NCBI RefSeq assembly: GCF_014635325.1
Contig: NZ_BMCT01000004.1
Location: forward strand, 62,001 to 126,000
From: Azorhizobium oxalatiphilum
GTDB lineage: Bacteria; Pseudomonadota; Alphaproteobacteria; Rhizobiales; Xanthobacteraceae
Reading direction: 5' to 3'
DNA length: 64,000 nucleotides
Shown: piece after piece, positions 1 to 8,521 of the stretch
Layout of the letters: every line of letters starts with the position of its first letter
How positions within the stretch are numbered: position 1 is the stretch's first letter
The notes under the pieces: generated by a model
Database searches by the model: none
What the model was told of the DNA's origin: nothing
The model's input: only the letters and a program-made list of their open reading frames with translations
Made by a program: the position numbers and the translations under genes

Positions 1-411
1 GAGCATATCGCCGCGGACACCAATAATCCGTCCGAGGAAATCGCCAACTGGCGGGGCGGGGCGACCCGGCCGCTCTGCATCTTCTCGCCCAAGCGCCTGC
101 CTTATGATGCGAAGGTGGTGGGCGACCAGTCCTGGGGCGACATTCCCACCTGCCGCGAGAAGGGGCTCGACGTCAGCTATGAGATGCTGCGGGGTATGTT
201 CATGCCCGGCAAGGTCTCGCCCGAGCAGCGGGACTATTACGTCGGTCTCTTCCGGAAGGTGGCGGCCACCGACGAGTGGAAGGACTACATGGCCCGCAAC
301 GCGCTCGTGCCGGATTTCCGGGAGGGCGAGGCCTTTCTGGAGTTCCTGAAGAAGGATGAGCTGCACCACAAGGATCTGCTCACGCAGGCCGGCTTCCTCG
401 CAGCCAACTGA
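1..411 (+). CDS. tctC: TctC/Bug-family periplasmic tricarboxylate-binding protein (C-terminal part)
   Basis: The frame is open from base 1 to the stop at 409-411, so the N-terminus and signal peptide lie outside the window. The visible 136 residues read like the C-terminal lobe of TctC/Bug-family extracytoplasmic solute receptors, including the WGDIPTCREKGLDV region and a final helix segment (FLEFLKKDELHHKDLL). These receptors capture carboxylates in the periplasm and deliver them to the TctAB membrane pair. Genes for both partners follow on the same strand, 70 bp downstream, which supports the call more strongly than this fragment alone. The ligand cannot be deduced. Confidence 0.85.
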   Translation, partial: EHIAADTNNPSEEIANWRGGATRPLCIFSPKRLPYDAKVVGDQSWGDIPTCREKGLDVSYEMLRGMFMPGKVSPEQRDYYVGLFRKVAATDEWKDYMARNALVPDFREGEAFLEFLKKDELHHKDLLTQAGFLAAN

Positions 412-481
412 TCGTTTCCTCGCCGGCAGGCTGTTCGCGGCCTGCCGAGCAACGACTCAAGATCGACAGGAGGAAGGGCTC

Positions 482-997
482 ATGACCATCCAGAATGAGG
501 CCGGAGCGGATGTGGCGGCGCCCGAGGGCGGGCTGTCGCGCCGGGCGGTGGAACTGACGGTGGCCGCGCTGCTGATGGCGCTGGCACTCATGGTGCTGTG
601 GGACTCGTATGATCGCGGCGCGGGCTGGACCGGCGCCGGGCCGGAGAACGGCTTCTTTCCGGCGCGGATCGGCTGGATTTTCCTCGCTGGTGCCGGCGTG
701 GTGCTGGTGAATGCGGTGCGCCAGCCGCCCGGCGTCTTTGTCTCCTGGCAGCAGCTCGGGCAGGTGATGCGCGTGCTGGTGCCGCTGGTCATCTTCGTGG
801 CGCTGATCAAGCCTCTGGGCATCTATGTGTCCTCGGCACTCTTCATCATCGGCTTCATGCTGATCGCGGGCTCGCGCAACAAGGTCGCGATCCTGCTTGC
901 GGCGGCCCTCGTGCCGCTGGTCGCATTCTGGATCTTCGAACTGCAGTTTCGCGTGCCGCTTCCTAAGGGGCCACTCGAAGCCTTCCTTGGCTATTGA
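482..997 (+). CDS. tctB: Tripartite tricarboxylate transporter small membrane subunit TctB
   Basis: 171 aa, typical TctB length. The start at 482 is preceded by a strong GGAGGAAGG ribosome-binding site; the frame is open further upstream but lacks such a site. A short polar N-terminus is followed by hydrophobic segments at about residues 18-38, 57-76, 90-125 and 128-150, consistent with four transmembrane helices. TctB is the small, poorly conserved inner-membrane subunit that pairs with TctA in cation-coupled carboxylate uptake. It lies between tctC and tctA (9 bp to tctA), so the three genes form one operon. Confidence 0.88.
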   Translation: MTIQNEAGADVAAPEGGLSRRAVELTVAALLMALALMVLWDSYDRGAGWTGAGPENGFFPARIGWIFLAGAGVVLVNAVRQPPGVFVSWQQLGQVMRVLVPLVIFVALIKPLGIYVSSALFIIGFMLIAGSRNKVAILLAAALVPLVAFWIFELQFRVPLPKGPLEAFLGY

Positions 998-1006
998 GGT
1001 GCCGCG

Positions 1007-2533
1007 ATGGAAAATCTGGCTTCTCTGATCGCGGGCTTCGAGCTCGCGCTCTCATGGCACAATGTCGCCTTCATGATCATCGGTGTGCTGCTCGGCATCG
1101 TGGTCGGTGTCCTGCCCGGCCTCGGCGGCCCGAACGGGGTCGCCATCCTGCTGCCGCTCACCTTCGGTATGGATCCCACCTCCGCCATCATCCTCCTGTC
1201 GTCCATCTATTGGGGGGCGCTGTTCGGCGGGGCCATCACCTCGATCCTGTTCAACATTCCGGGGGAGGCGTGGTCGGTGGCCACCACCTTCGACGGCTAT
1301 CCCATGGCGGTGCAGGGGAGGGCGGGGGAGGCGCTGACGGCGGCGTTTACGGCCTCCTTCATCGGCGCGCTCGCCGGCGTCGTGCTCATCACCTTCGTGG
1401 CGCCGCTGGTGGCCCAGTTCGCGCTGCGGTTCGGGCCGGCGGAATTCTTCGCCGTCTTTCTCCTGACCTTCTGCTCATTCATCGGCATGGGGCGCGAGAA
1501 CAAGGCCAAGATCATCGTGACGCTGGCCCTCGGTTTCCTGCTGGCGGCGGTGGGCATGGACACCATCTCCGGTGACCTGCGCATGACCTTCGGCGTCACC
1601 GAGCTCATGCGGGGCTTCGATTTCCTGGTGGTGGTGATCGGCCTGTTCGGCGTCAGCGAGATCCTGCTCACCGTGGAGGAGGGGCTGCACTTCAAGGGCA
1701 AGCGCGCGGGCATCGACCTGAAAGTGGTGCTGCGCACATGGACGGCGCTGCCGCGCTATTGGGGCACGCTGCTGCGCTCCTCCCTCGTCGGCATGTGGAT
1801 GGGGGTGACGCCGGGCGGTGCCATCGCCGCCTCCTTCATGGGCTATGGCCTTGCGCGGCGCTTCTCCCGCAACGGTGCCAAATTCGGCAAGGGCGAGATG
1901 GAGGGCGTCCTCGCGCCCGAGACGGCGGCCCATGCGGCGGGCACGTCCGCCCTGCTGCCCATGCTGGCGCTGGGCATTCCGGGCTCGGCGACCGCCGCGG
2001 TGCTGCTGGGCGGGTTGATGATCTGGGGGCTCCAGCCCGGCCCGCTGCTGTTCGTGGAGCAGAAGGACTTCGTCTGGGGCCTCATCGCCTCCATGTATCT
2101 CGGCAACATCGCCGGGCTGATCATCGTGCTCGCCACCGTGCCGCTGTTCGCGGCGGTGATGCGGGTGCCGTTCGCCCTCGTGGCGCCGATCATCCTCATC
2201 ATCTGCGCCATCGGGGCCTACACCATCTCCAATTCCATCTTCGACATCTGGCTGATGCTGATCTTCGGCATCGTCGGCTACGTGTTCAAGAAGCTGGATT
2301 ATCCGTTGGCGCCGCTGGTGCTGGCGCTGGTGCTGGGAGACCGGGCGGAGGATGCGGCCCGGCAGGCGCTCATCGGCTCGGAAGGGGATCTGGGGGTCTT
2401 CTTCTCCAACGGCCTCGTGGGCACGCTCATGGTGCTGGCGTTCGTGCTCCTGCTGTGGAGCCCGATGATCGAGGGTCTGTCCTGGCTGCGCCGGCGCCTG
2501 CTCGCGAGCCGGCCCAGCGAAGCGCACAACTGA
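1007..2533 (+). CDS. tctA: Tripartite tricarboxylate transporter large permease TctA
   Basis: 508 aa, full length for TctA. The protein is almost entirely hydrophobic and carries family-typical glycine-rich loops (GVLPGLGGPNGVAILLPL near residue 35 and PETAAHAAGTSALLPMLALGIPGS near residue 303), which form the duplicated substrate/cation site in this family. A GAGGTG sequence precedes the ATG. TctA is the transport channel of the secondary tripartite system. The gene is directly downstream of tctB and is followed by a GC-rich hairpin before a dehydrogenase gene, suggesting that the transported acid feeds that enzyme. Confidence 0.93.
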   Translation: MENLASLIAGFELALSWHNVAFMIIGVLLGIVVGVLPGLGGPNGVAILLPLTFGMDPTSAIILLSSIYWGALFGGAITSILFNIPGEAWSVATTFDGYPMAVQGRAGEALTAAFTASFIGALAGVVLITFVAPLVAQFALRFGPAEFFAVFLLTFCSFIGMGRENKAKIIVTLALGFLLAAVGMDTISGDLRMTFGVTELMRGFDFLVVVIGLFGVSEILLTVEEGLHFKGKRAGIDLKVVLRTWTALPRYWGTLLRSSLVGMWMGVTPGGAIAASFMGYGLARRFSRNGAKFGKGEMEGVLAPETAAHAAGTSALLPMLALGIPGSATAAVLLGGLMIWGLQPGPLLFVEQKDFVWGLIASMYLGNIAGLIIVLATVPLFAAVMRVPFALVAPIILIICAIGAYTISNSIFDIWLMLIFGIVGYVFKKLDYPLAPLVLALVLGDRAEDAARQALIGSEGDLGVFFSNGLVGTLMVLAFVLLLWSPMIEGLSWLRRRLLASRPSEAHN

Positions 2534-2537
2534 GCCC

Positions 2538-2564
2538 GCGCGCGGCGGCCGGTCCGCCGCGCGC
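2538..2564 (+). terminator. GC-rich hairpin after tctA
   Basis: A perfect 11-bp inverted repeat (GCGCGCGGCGG / CCGCCGCGCGC) with a 5-nt loop starts 5 bp after the tctA stop. There is no T-run, so it is more likely an mRNA-stabilising or partial-termination hairpin than a full intrinsic terminator. Confidence 0.4.
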
Positions 2565-2596
2565 CTCCATTGCGACCGTCCCCATCAGAGGCTTCC

Positions 2597-5521
2597 ATGC
2601 ACGGCACACATTCGCCGAAGCGGACCACCCGCCACGTCGCTCTTGAGCGCCAGCTTGCCAAGACGCTCGAAGGCGAGGTGAAGTTCGATCTCTTCACCCG
2701 TGGGCGCTATGCGACGGACGCCTCCATCTACCAGATCATGCCCGAGGGCGTGGTCTTCCCGCGCAGCGAGGCCGATATCGTCGCCGCGCTGCAGATTGCC
2801 GCCGAGCACCATGTGCCGGTGATCGCGCGCGGCGCCGGCACGTCGCAGAATGGCCAGCCCATCGGCCCCGGCCTCATCCTCGACATGAGCCGGCATTTCA
2901 ACGCCATCCGAGCCTATGATCCGGCCGCGCGCACGGTCACCGTCCAGCCCGGCATGGTGCTGGAGCATCTCAACGCGCGGGCGAAGGCCGATGGCCTGTT
3001 CTTCCCCGTGGAGCCCTCCACGCAGAGCCGTTGCACCCTCGGCGGCATGACCGGCAACAATTCCTCCGGCGCGCGCTCCCTGCGCTACGGCAAGACCGTG
3101 GACAATGTGCGCGCCCTGCGCGCTTTGACCCATGACGGGGAAGCCTTTGCGCTCGGGCTCGGGCGGGGCGCGGTGTCGGGATCGCAGCGGATCACCACGG
3201 CGATGGCCGATCTGCTGGCGCTGGCGGCGCGCGAGCGCGCGGAGATCGAGGCGATCTTCCCGAAGGTGCAGCGGCGGGTGGGCGGCTACAATCTGGATGA
3301 GCTGCTGCCGCCGGAGCCCAACCTGTCCCATCTCCTCGTGGGCTCGGAAGGGACGCTGGCGGTCACGACCGAAATCGAACTCGCTTTGTCGCCCTTGCCG
3401 AAACATCGGGTCATGGGCGTGTGCCACTTCCCAGGTTTTCGCGCGGCCATGGAGACCACGCGTCATCTGGTGGATCTCGGCCCGGTGGCGGTGGAACTGG
3501 TGGACAACAATGTGCTGGTGCTGGGGGCGGACATTCCGCTGTTCCGTCGCACCCTCGCCGACATCACCCGCGGCACGCCCAACTGCCTGCTGCTGGTGGA
3601 ATATGCCGGCGACGACCTCGACGCTTTGAAGGCCGATCTGCGCCGTCTCGACCAGTGCATGGCGGATCACGGCTTTGCGGATGCGGTGGTGGAGGTGGTG
3701 GAGCCGCCGCGCCAGAAGCAGGTGTGGGACATTCGCGAGGCTTGCCTCAACATCATGATGTCCATGAAGGGCGACGGGAAGCCGGTGTCCTTCATCGAGG
3801 ATTGCGCCGTGCCGCTGGAACACCTGGCGGATTATACGGACGGCATCACCGAGCTGTTCGCCCGCCATGGCACGCGCGGCACCTGGTACGCCCACGCCTC
3901 CGTGGGCTGCCTGCATGTGCGCCCCATCCTCAACATGAAGGACGAGCAGGGTGTCCGCGACATGCATGCCATTGCCGAGGCGGCGTGCGATCTCGTCAAG
4001 CGCTTCAAAGGCTCCCATTCCGGCGAGCACGGGGACGGCATTTCGCGCTCGGAGTTTCACGAGCGGATGTTCGGCACGCGGCTGGTGCGGGCCTTCGAGC
4101 AGGTGAAGGATGCCTTCGATCCGCACAATCACCTCAACCCCGGCAAGATCGTGCGGCCCTATCACATGGATGATCGCACGCTCATGCGCTATCCGGCCGG
4201 CTACCGCGTGTCGGAGCCGGCGCGCCCGGTGCTGGACTGGTCCGAATGGGGTGGCTTCGGCGGCGCGGTGGAGATGTGCAACAACAATGGCACCTGCCGG
4301 AAGATGACGGCCGGCACCATGTGCCCCTCCTATCGCGTGACCAAGGAGGAGCAGCATGTCACCCGTGGGCGTGCGAACACGCTGCGCCTCGCCATCTCCG
4401 GCCAGCTTGGCCCGGATGCCCTGACCTCCGCCGAGATGAAGGAGACGCTGGACCTGTGCGTGTCCTGCAAGGGCTGCAAGCGCGATTGCCCCACCGGCGT
4501 CGACATGGCGCGGATGAAGATCGAGTTCCTGCATCATTATCACGCGCGCCACGGCCTGCCGCTGAAGGAGCGCCTGATCGCCCATCTGCCGCGCTATGCG
4601 CCCTATGCGGCCGCGCTGGCGCCGCTCATGAATTTGCGCGACCGCATTCCCGTCCTCGCCCGCCTGTCCGAGCGCCATCTGGGCTTCAGTGCCCGGCGCA
4701 CGCTGCCGCAGTGGCGCAAGCCGTGGTGGCAGGATGGGCGCGTGGGCTCGGCGGCCGATGTGGCCGGCGACGGACGGGACATCGTCCTCTTCGGCGATAC
4801 GTTCAACCGCTATTACGAGCGCGAGAATCTGGAGGCCGCTGAGCGTGTGCTCGGCGCCGCCGGTTATCGCCTGCACCGTGTGGAGGCACAGAAAGGCGGG
4901 CGCCCCCTGTGCTGCGGGCGCACCTATCTCTCCGCCGGCCTCGTGGATGAGGCGCGCACTGAAGCCCGCCGCACCCTCGCGGCGCTTGAGCCCTATGTGT
5001 CCAAAGGCGCCCGCGTGGTGGGGCTGGAGCCGTCGTGCCTGTTCACCTTCCGGGACGAGTTCGGCGCCATCCTGCCGAAGCAGGAGGGGCAGATGCTGGC
5101 CGAGCGCTCCCTGCTGCTGGAGGAGCTTCTGGCGGCGGATCTGGCGGAGGGGCGGATCACTTTGCCTCTGGCCGATCAGGGCGGGCGCACGGCCCATCTG
5201 CACGGCCACTGCCACCAGAAAGCGTTCGGCGTGATGGGCGCCGTCGAGACGGTGCTGCGGGCGGTGCCGGGCCTGTCGGTGAAGCCGATCGAGTCCAGTT
5301 GCTGCGGCATGTCCGGCGCCTTCGGCTATGGCGCGAAGACCATGGACGTCTCTTTGGCGATGGCCGAGCTGTCGCTGCTGCCCGCGGTGCGCAAGGCGGC
5401 CGACGACGATCTGATCGTCGCCGACGGCACCAGTTGCCGGCACCAGATCAAGGATGGCAGCGGCCGGGAGGCCATCCATGTCGCCCGCGTGCTGGATGGG
5501 GCTCTGGCGGTCCCCACCTGA
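2597..5521 (+). CDS. FAD-linked oxidase / 4Fe-4S dehydrogenase (GlcD-GlpC-like fusion)
   Basis: 974 aa from ATG 2597; an in-frame TTG at 2570 is possible but lacks support. The N-terminal half is a PCMH-type FAD-binding domain (RGAGTSQNGQPIGPG near residue 75; GGMTGNNSSGARSLRYGKT near 150) with the FAD-oxidase C-terminal domain to about 530. Cysteine clusters for two 4Fe-4S centres follow (CNNNGTCRKM...C at about 560-580 and CVSCKGCKRDCPTG at about 625), then a heterodisulfide-reductase-like CCG pair (RPLCCGRTY and SSCCGMSGAFGYG). Such fusions oxidise 2-hydroxy acids such as D-lactate or glycolate and pass electrons to the respiratory chain. It follows tctABC by 63 bp, suggesting that imported carboxylate is its substrate; the exact acid is unknown. 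Confidence 0.85.
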   Translation: MHGTHSPKRTTRHVALERQLAKTLEGEVKFDLFTRGRYATDASIYQIMPEGVVFPRSEADIVAALQIAAEHHVPVIARGAGTSQNGQPIGPGLILDMSRHFNAIRAYDPAARTVTVQPGMVLEHLNARAKADGLFFPVEPSTQSRCTLGGMTGNNSSGARSLRYGKTVDNVRALRALTHDGEAFALGLGRGAVSGSQRITTAMADLLALAARERAEIEAIFPKVQRRVGGYNLDELLPPEPNLSHLLVGSEGTLAVTTEIELALSPLPKHRVMGVCHFPGFRAAMETTRHLVDLGPVAVELVDNNVLVLGADIPLFRRTLADITRGTPNCLLLVEYAGDDLDALKADLRRLDQCMADHGFADAVVEVVEPPRQKQVWDIREACLNIMMSMKGDGKPVSFIEDCAVPLEHLADYTDGITELFARHGTRGTWYAHASVGCLHVRPILNMKDEQGVRDMHAIAEAACDLVKRFKGSHSGEHGDGISRSEFHERMFGTRLVRAFEQVKDAFDPHNHLNPGKIVRPYHMDDRTLMRYPAGYRVSEPARPVLDWSEWGGFGGAVEMCNNNGTCRKMTAGTMCPSYRVTKEEQHVTRGRANTLRLAISGQLGPDALTSAEMKETLDLCVSCKGCKRDCPTGVDMARMKIEFLHHYHARHGLPLKERLIAHLPRYAPYAAALAPLMNLRDRIPVLARLSERHLGFSARRTLPQWRKPWWQDGRVGSAADVAGDGRDIVLFGDTFNRYYERENLEAAERVLGAAGYRLHRVEAQKGGRPLCCGRTYLSAGLVDEARTEARRTLAALEPYVSKGARVVGLEPSCLFTFRDEFGAILPKQEGQMLAERSLLLEELLAADLAEGRITLPLADQGGRTAHLHGHCHQKAFGVMGAVETVLRAVPGLSVKPIESSCCGMSGAFGYGAKTMDVSLAMAELSLLPAVRKAADDDLIVADGTSCRHQIKDGSGREAIHVARVLDGALAVPT

Positions 5522-5532
5522 GAGGGCGGGAG

Positions 5533-6225
5533 CTAGCTGTGCTTGAGGCTGAGGAGTTCGTCGGCGCTCATCACGTTGCAATAGATCATGTGGAGAATCT
5601 CCAGCTCCCGCTCGTGCAGCGCCAAGCTGCCGGCGGCGCAGCCGTCCTCGACCACGATCACGTCGAAGCTTTCGTCGGCGAGGCTGCGCACGGTGGAGGA
5701 GACGCACTGGTCGGTGAAGATGCCGGCGCAGACCACCGTCCTGATCCCCATGTTGGAGAGGATCAGGCGCAGATTGGTGCCGGTCAGCGCGCTGTCGGTG
5801 GTCTTGGTGACAATGATCTCGCCGGGCAAAGGTGCGAGGGCGGGGACGATCTGTGACGCCTCCTCGTCCTTGGGCAGCAGCAGATTGTTCCAGCCCGGCT
5901 TCTTCTGGCTGAGCGAGCGGTCGCGCCCGTCCTGCATCTGGCAGGCGATGCGCGCGAACATCACATCCCAGCCCCGGCCGCGAAACGCGTCCATCAGGCG
6001 GGCGATGGTGGGGATGGTCTTCTCGTGCATGCGCTGGTGGAACGGCGTCCAGGCATCGAACCGGCGCCGGCCCTCCGCGTCCAGCGTGGCCGGATCGGGG
6101 CGTTCGAGATAGGTGTTCTGGACGTCGATCACCAGCAGGCAGACAGCCCCGGCCTCAAGCTCCGGATCGTCGGGCTCGGGGGCGCCGTCGTAATAGATCG
6201 AGCGGCGCGCATTCTTCCATGACAT
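5533..6225 (-). CDS. Isochorismatase-family cysteine hydrolase
   Basis: 230 aa, alpha/beta isochorismatase-like fold. The catalytic triad of the family is visible: Asp34 (VIDVQNTY), Lys141 (VTKTTDSAL) and Cys174 (AGIFTDQCVSST), so it should be an amidase or ureidohydrolase (RutB, biuret hydrolase, nicotinamidase relatives) rather than a true isochorismatase, which lacks the Cys. It is downstream of and co-directional with the DUF1097 gene, both divergent from the ligase/nitrilase operon at 7001, pointing to release of ammonia from an amide or ureide in the same pathway. The substrate is not identified. Confidence 0.85.
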   Translation of the reverse strand: MSWKNARRSIYYDGAPEPDDPELEAGAVCLLVIDVQNTYLERPDPATLDAEGRRRFDAWTPFHQRMHEKTIPTIARLMDAFRGRGWDVMFARIACQMQDGRDRSLSQKKPGWNNLLLPKDEEASQIVPALAPLPGEIIVTKTTDSALTGTNLRLILSNMGIRTVVCAGIFTDQCVSSTVRSLADESFDVIVVEDGCAAGSLALHERELEILHMIYCNVMSADELLSLKHS

Positions 6226-6288
6226 GAGGTCCGTACTCCCTGATCCGGCTTCGCCAGCCCGTGTGATGTCCTGTCCCGATCCCTCGGC

Positions 6289-6813
6289 TCAGGTCGTGGC
6301 CGGCACGCTGGTCAGCCCGGCTGCGAGCTTGGCTGAAGCTGCGGCGAACAGCGTGCCGATGGTCATGGATATGACCACGATGGGCAGGGCGTTGGCGAGT
6401 GTCAGCGAGAACAGCGCGGCATGGGTGAAGGCGCCGGGCGTCTGGCTCAGATAGGCGAAGGTGGTGGCGTAGCCGAAGGTGACGGCCGGCACGGACGAGA
6501 AGGGCGCGAAGCGCGAGGCTAGGATGTAGATCACGACGCTGGCGAAGACGAGCAGGCCCAGCCAGACCGGCAGCGGCATGGCCGCCAGCGGATTGGCGAG
6601 GCCGAGCACCGCGACCAGCCATGCCATCACCGCCCCGAAGGCGTTGGAGGTGATGTTGAGCGGGATGGCGCGGTTGTCGCCGCCCACCGCGAAATAGGAG
6701 GCCCAGGCGACGAAGGCCGCCCAGATGAGCAGCGTACCAACAGAGAGAAAGAGCCAAGTGGCGGCGCCGCCGAGCAGGCCGACGGCGAGGGCGGTGGCAA
6801 GGACCGATGACAT
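6289..6813 (-). CDS. DUF1097-type inner-membrane protein
   Basis: 174 aa, very hydrophobic, with about five to six predicted membrane helices and the motif SYFAVGGDNRAIPLNITSN typical of DUF1097 (YcdZ-like) proteins. The family's biochemical role is unknown to me; members often sit beside nitrogen-compound catabolism genes, and a transport or permeability role is plausible here. It is the first gene of the minus-strand half of a divergent promoter shared with the glutamine-synthetase-like gene. Confidence 0.75.
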   Translation of the reverse strand: MSSVLATALAVGLLGGAATWLFLSVGTLLIWAAFVAWASYFAVGGDNRAIPLNITSNAFGAVMAWLVAVLGLANPLAAMPLPVWLGLLVFASVVIYILASRFAPFSSVPAVTFGYATTFAYLSQTPGAFTHAALFSLTLANALPIVVISMTIGTLFAAASAKLAAGLTSVPATT

Positions 6814-6902
6814 GGGAAGGTCTCCTCTGGGGCGGCGTTCGGGCCGGCCTGATTATCTCAGAGAGAGTCAGTTCTTGAGTCAATCTGGTATTTTTCGTTG
6901 AC

Positions 6903-6915
6903 GAGAAAATTTCTC
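6903..6915. promoter_or_regulatory. Palindromic putative operator in divergent promoter
   Basis: GAGAAAATTTCTC is a perfect 6-1-6 palindrome in an AT-rich stretch of the 187-bp region between the divergent genes starting at 6813 (minus) and 7001 (plus). It overlaps a TTGACG (6898-6903) that could be a -35 element for the rightward genes. A wider inverted pair CAATCTG (6881-6887) / CAGATTG (6924-6930) flanks it. The XRE-cupin regulator encoded at 10140 is the obvious candidate binder; this is inference. Confidence 0.45.
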
Positions 6916-7000
6916 TCATTAAACAGATTGGATGGGTGGGCGGCCCACGTGCCGCCGCTTCTTGCAAACTCAGCATAAGACCGACAGAGGGTTCACAGGC

Positions 7001-8443
7001 ATGAGCAAGGCCCATTTCATTGAACGTCATGGACTTTGGACCGAAGACCAGAAACGCGCGGCGGCAGCGCTGGCCGAACGGATCGAGAAGGAAGGGATCC
7101 GGAACATCCGGGTCGGCTGGGGCGACCAGCACGGCATCGTGCGCGGCAAGACCGTGACGGCGGAGGAGTTCAAGGCCAACCTGCGCGACGGCAAGGATTT
7201 TCAGCTCGTCACGGCGATTTTCGACACCACCAACCACCCCATCGTCCCGCCGTTCGGGGCCGAGAACAGCCTGAACATCCCGGAGATGATCGGCCTTCCC
7301 GATGGCGTGCTCGTGCCCGATCCCACCACCTTCCGCGTGCTGCCGTGGAGCAAGGACACGGGCTGGTGCCTCAGCGATGCGTATTTCTCCAACGGCCAGC
7401 TGTGCCCGCTGTCCACCCGCCAGATCCTGCGCCAGCAGTTGCAGAAGCTGGCCGATGACGGCTTCAGCATGAAGGTGGGGCTGGAGTTCGAGTTCTACGT
7501 CTTCCGGCTGCTCGACCCCAAGCTCTCGCCTGCCTCCAGCGGTTATCCGCCGGAGCCGCCGGACGTGGAGATGATCTCGCACGGCTATCAGTATCTGACC
7601 GAGAACCGTGGCGACGAGATCGAGGGGGTACTTTCTTTCTTACAAGAGAATATCCAGCACCTCGGCCTGCCGCTGGCGACGCTGGAGGACGAATGGGGCC
7701 CCGGCCAGTGCGAGGTGACTTTCTCGCCGCTGGCCGCGCTTGAGGCGGCGGACGCCGCTCTGCTGTTCCGCTCCGCAGTCAAGCAATTGTGCCGCCGCAA
7801 CGGCTTCCACGCCAGCTTCATGGCGCATCCCAAGGTGCCCAACGTGTTTCCGAGCGGCTGGCACATGCACCAGTCGCTGGTGGGGGCAGATGGCTCGAAT
7901 GCCTTTGTCGCCCATGAGGGAGACGGGCCGCTCTCCGCCACCGGCATGACCTATCTCGGCGGTCTGCTGGATCGTGCCGCCGGCACGGCGCTGCTCACCA
8001 CGCCCACGGTCAATGGCTACAAGCGCCAGCGGCCGGATGGCTTCGCCCCGAACAAGGCGGTGTGGGCGCACGAAAATCGCGGCGCGATGCTACGCGTCAT
8101 CGGCGGGGTCGGCCAGCCGGCGTCCCGCATCGAGAACCGCATCGGCGAGCCCACGGCCAATCCCTATCTCTATATTGCCTCGCAGATCATCGCCGGGCGC
8201 GACGGCATGCGGCGCAAGGCCGATCCCGGTGCGCCGGCGCGGGCCGCCTATCTCTCCGACCGGCCGTTGCTGCCGCGCAGCCTCATGGAGGCGGTCACGG
8301 CCTTCCGGGCGGACGAGGTGATGCGGGCCGAGCTCGGCGACGTGTTCCACAATTACATGGTGATGCTCAAGGAATTCGAGATCTCGCGCTTCCTCTCCGC
8401 GGTCACGGATTGGGAGCACACCGAATATTTCGAGATGTACTGA
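7001..8443 (+). CDS. Glutamine synthetase-family ligase (gamma-glutamyl-amine synthetase-like)
   Basis: 480 aa from ATG 7001. The glutamine-synthetase catalytic domain is clear: VGLEFEFYVF near residue 158 (metal-binding Glu), DEWGPGQCEVTFSPL near 230, WHMHQSL near 287 and NGYKRQRPDGFAPNKAVWAHENR near 338-360. The Arg/Pro-rich signature differs from housekeeping GlnA and resembles the catabolic branch (PuuA/GlnT-like) that couples glutamate to amines with ATP. An amidotransferase-fold hydrolase (9478), a nitrilase (8522) and a PuuR-like regulator (10140) follow on the same strand. I infer a gamma-glutamylation route for an unknown nitrogen compound. Confidence 0.85.
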   Translation: MSKAHFIERHGLWTEDQKRAAAALAERIEKEGIRNIRVGWGDQHGIVRGKTVTAEEFKANLRDGKDFQLVTAIFDTTNHPIVPPFGAENSLNIPEMIGLPDGVLVPDPTTFRVLPWSKDTGWCLSDAYFSNGQLCPLSTRQILRQQLQKLADDGFSMKVGLEFEFYVFRLLDPKLSPASSGYPPEPPDVEMISHGYQYLTENRGDEIEGVLSFLQENIQHLGLPLATLEDEWGPGQCEVTFSPLAALEAADAALLFRSAVKQLCRRNGFHASFMAHPKVPNVFPSGWHMHQSLVGADGSNAFVAHEGDGPLSATGMTYLGGLLDRAAGTALLTTPTVNGYKRQRPDGFAPNKAVWAHENRGAMLRVIGGVGQPASRIENRIGEPTANPYLYIASQIIAGRDGMRRKADPGAPARAAYLSDRPLLPRSLMEAVTAFRADEVMRAELGDVFHNYMVMLKEFEISRFLSAVTDWEHTEYFEMY

Positions 8444-8451
8444 TAAAAGCG

Positions 8452-8477
8452 ATCCGGCGGCGCGGCCGCCGGATTTT
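8452..8477 (+). terminator. Intrinsic terminator-like hairpin after the ligase gene
   Basis: A perfect 10-bp stem (ATCCGGCGGC / GCCGCCGGAT) with a GCG loop is followed by TTT. It lies 9 bp past the ligase stop and 45 bp before the nitrilase start, so read-through may set a lower level for the downstream genes. Confidence 0.65.
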
Positions 8478-8521
8478 CCAAAAGTGTTTGAGAGAATGCC
8501 CTTCGGCTTTGGGAGAGACAC

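Noticed and set aside
2585-5707. A 1040-codon open frame antisense to the FAD/Fe-S dehydrogenase
   Set aside because: It is a high-GC shadow of the real gene; its translation is His/Arg/Ala-rich low complexity with no domain, while the sense strand encodes clear FAD and Fe-S motifs.
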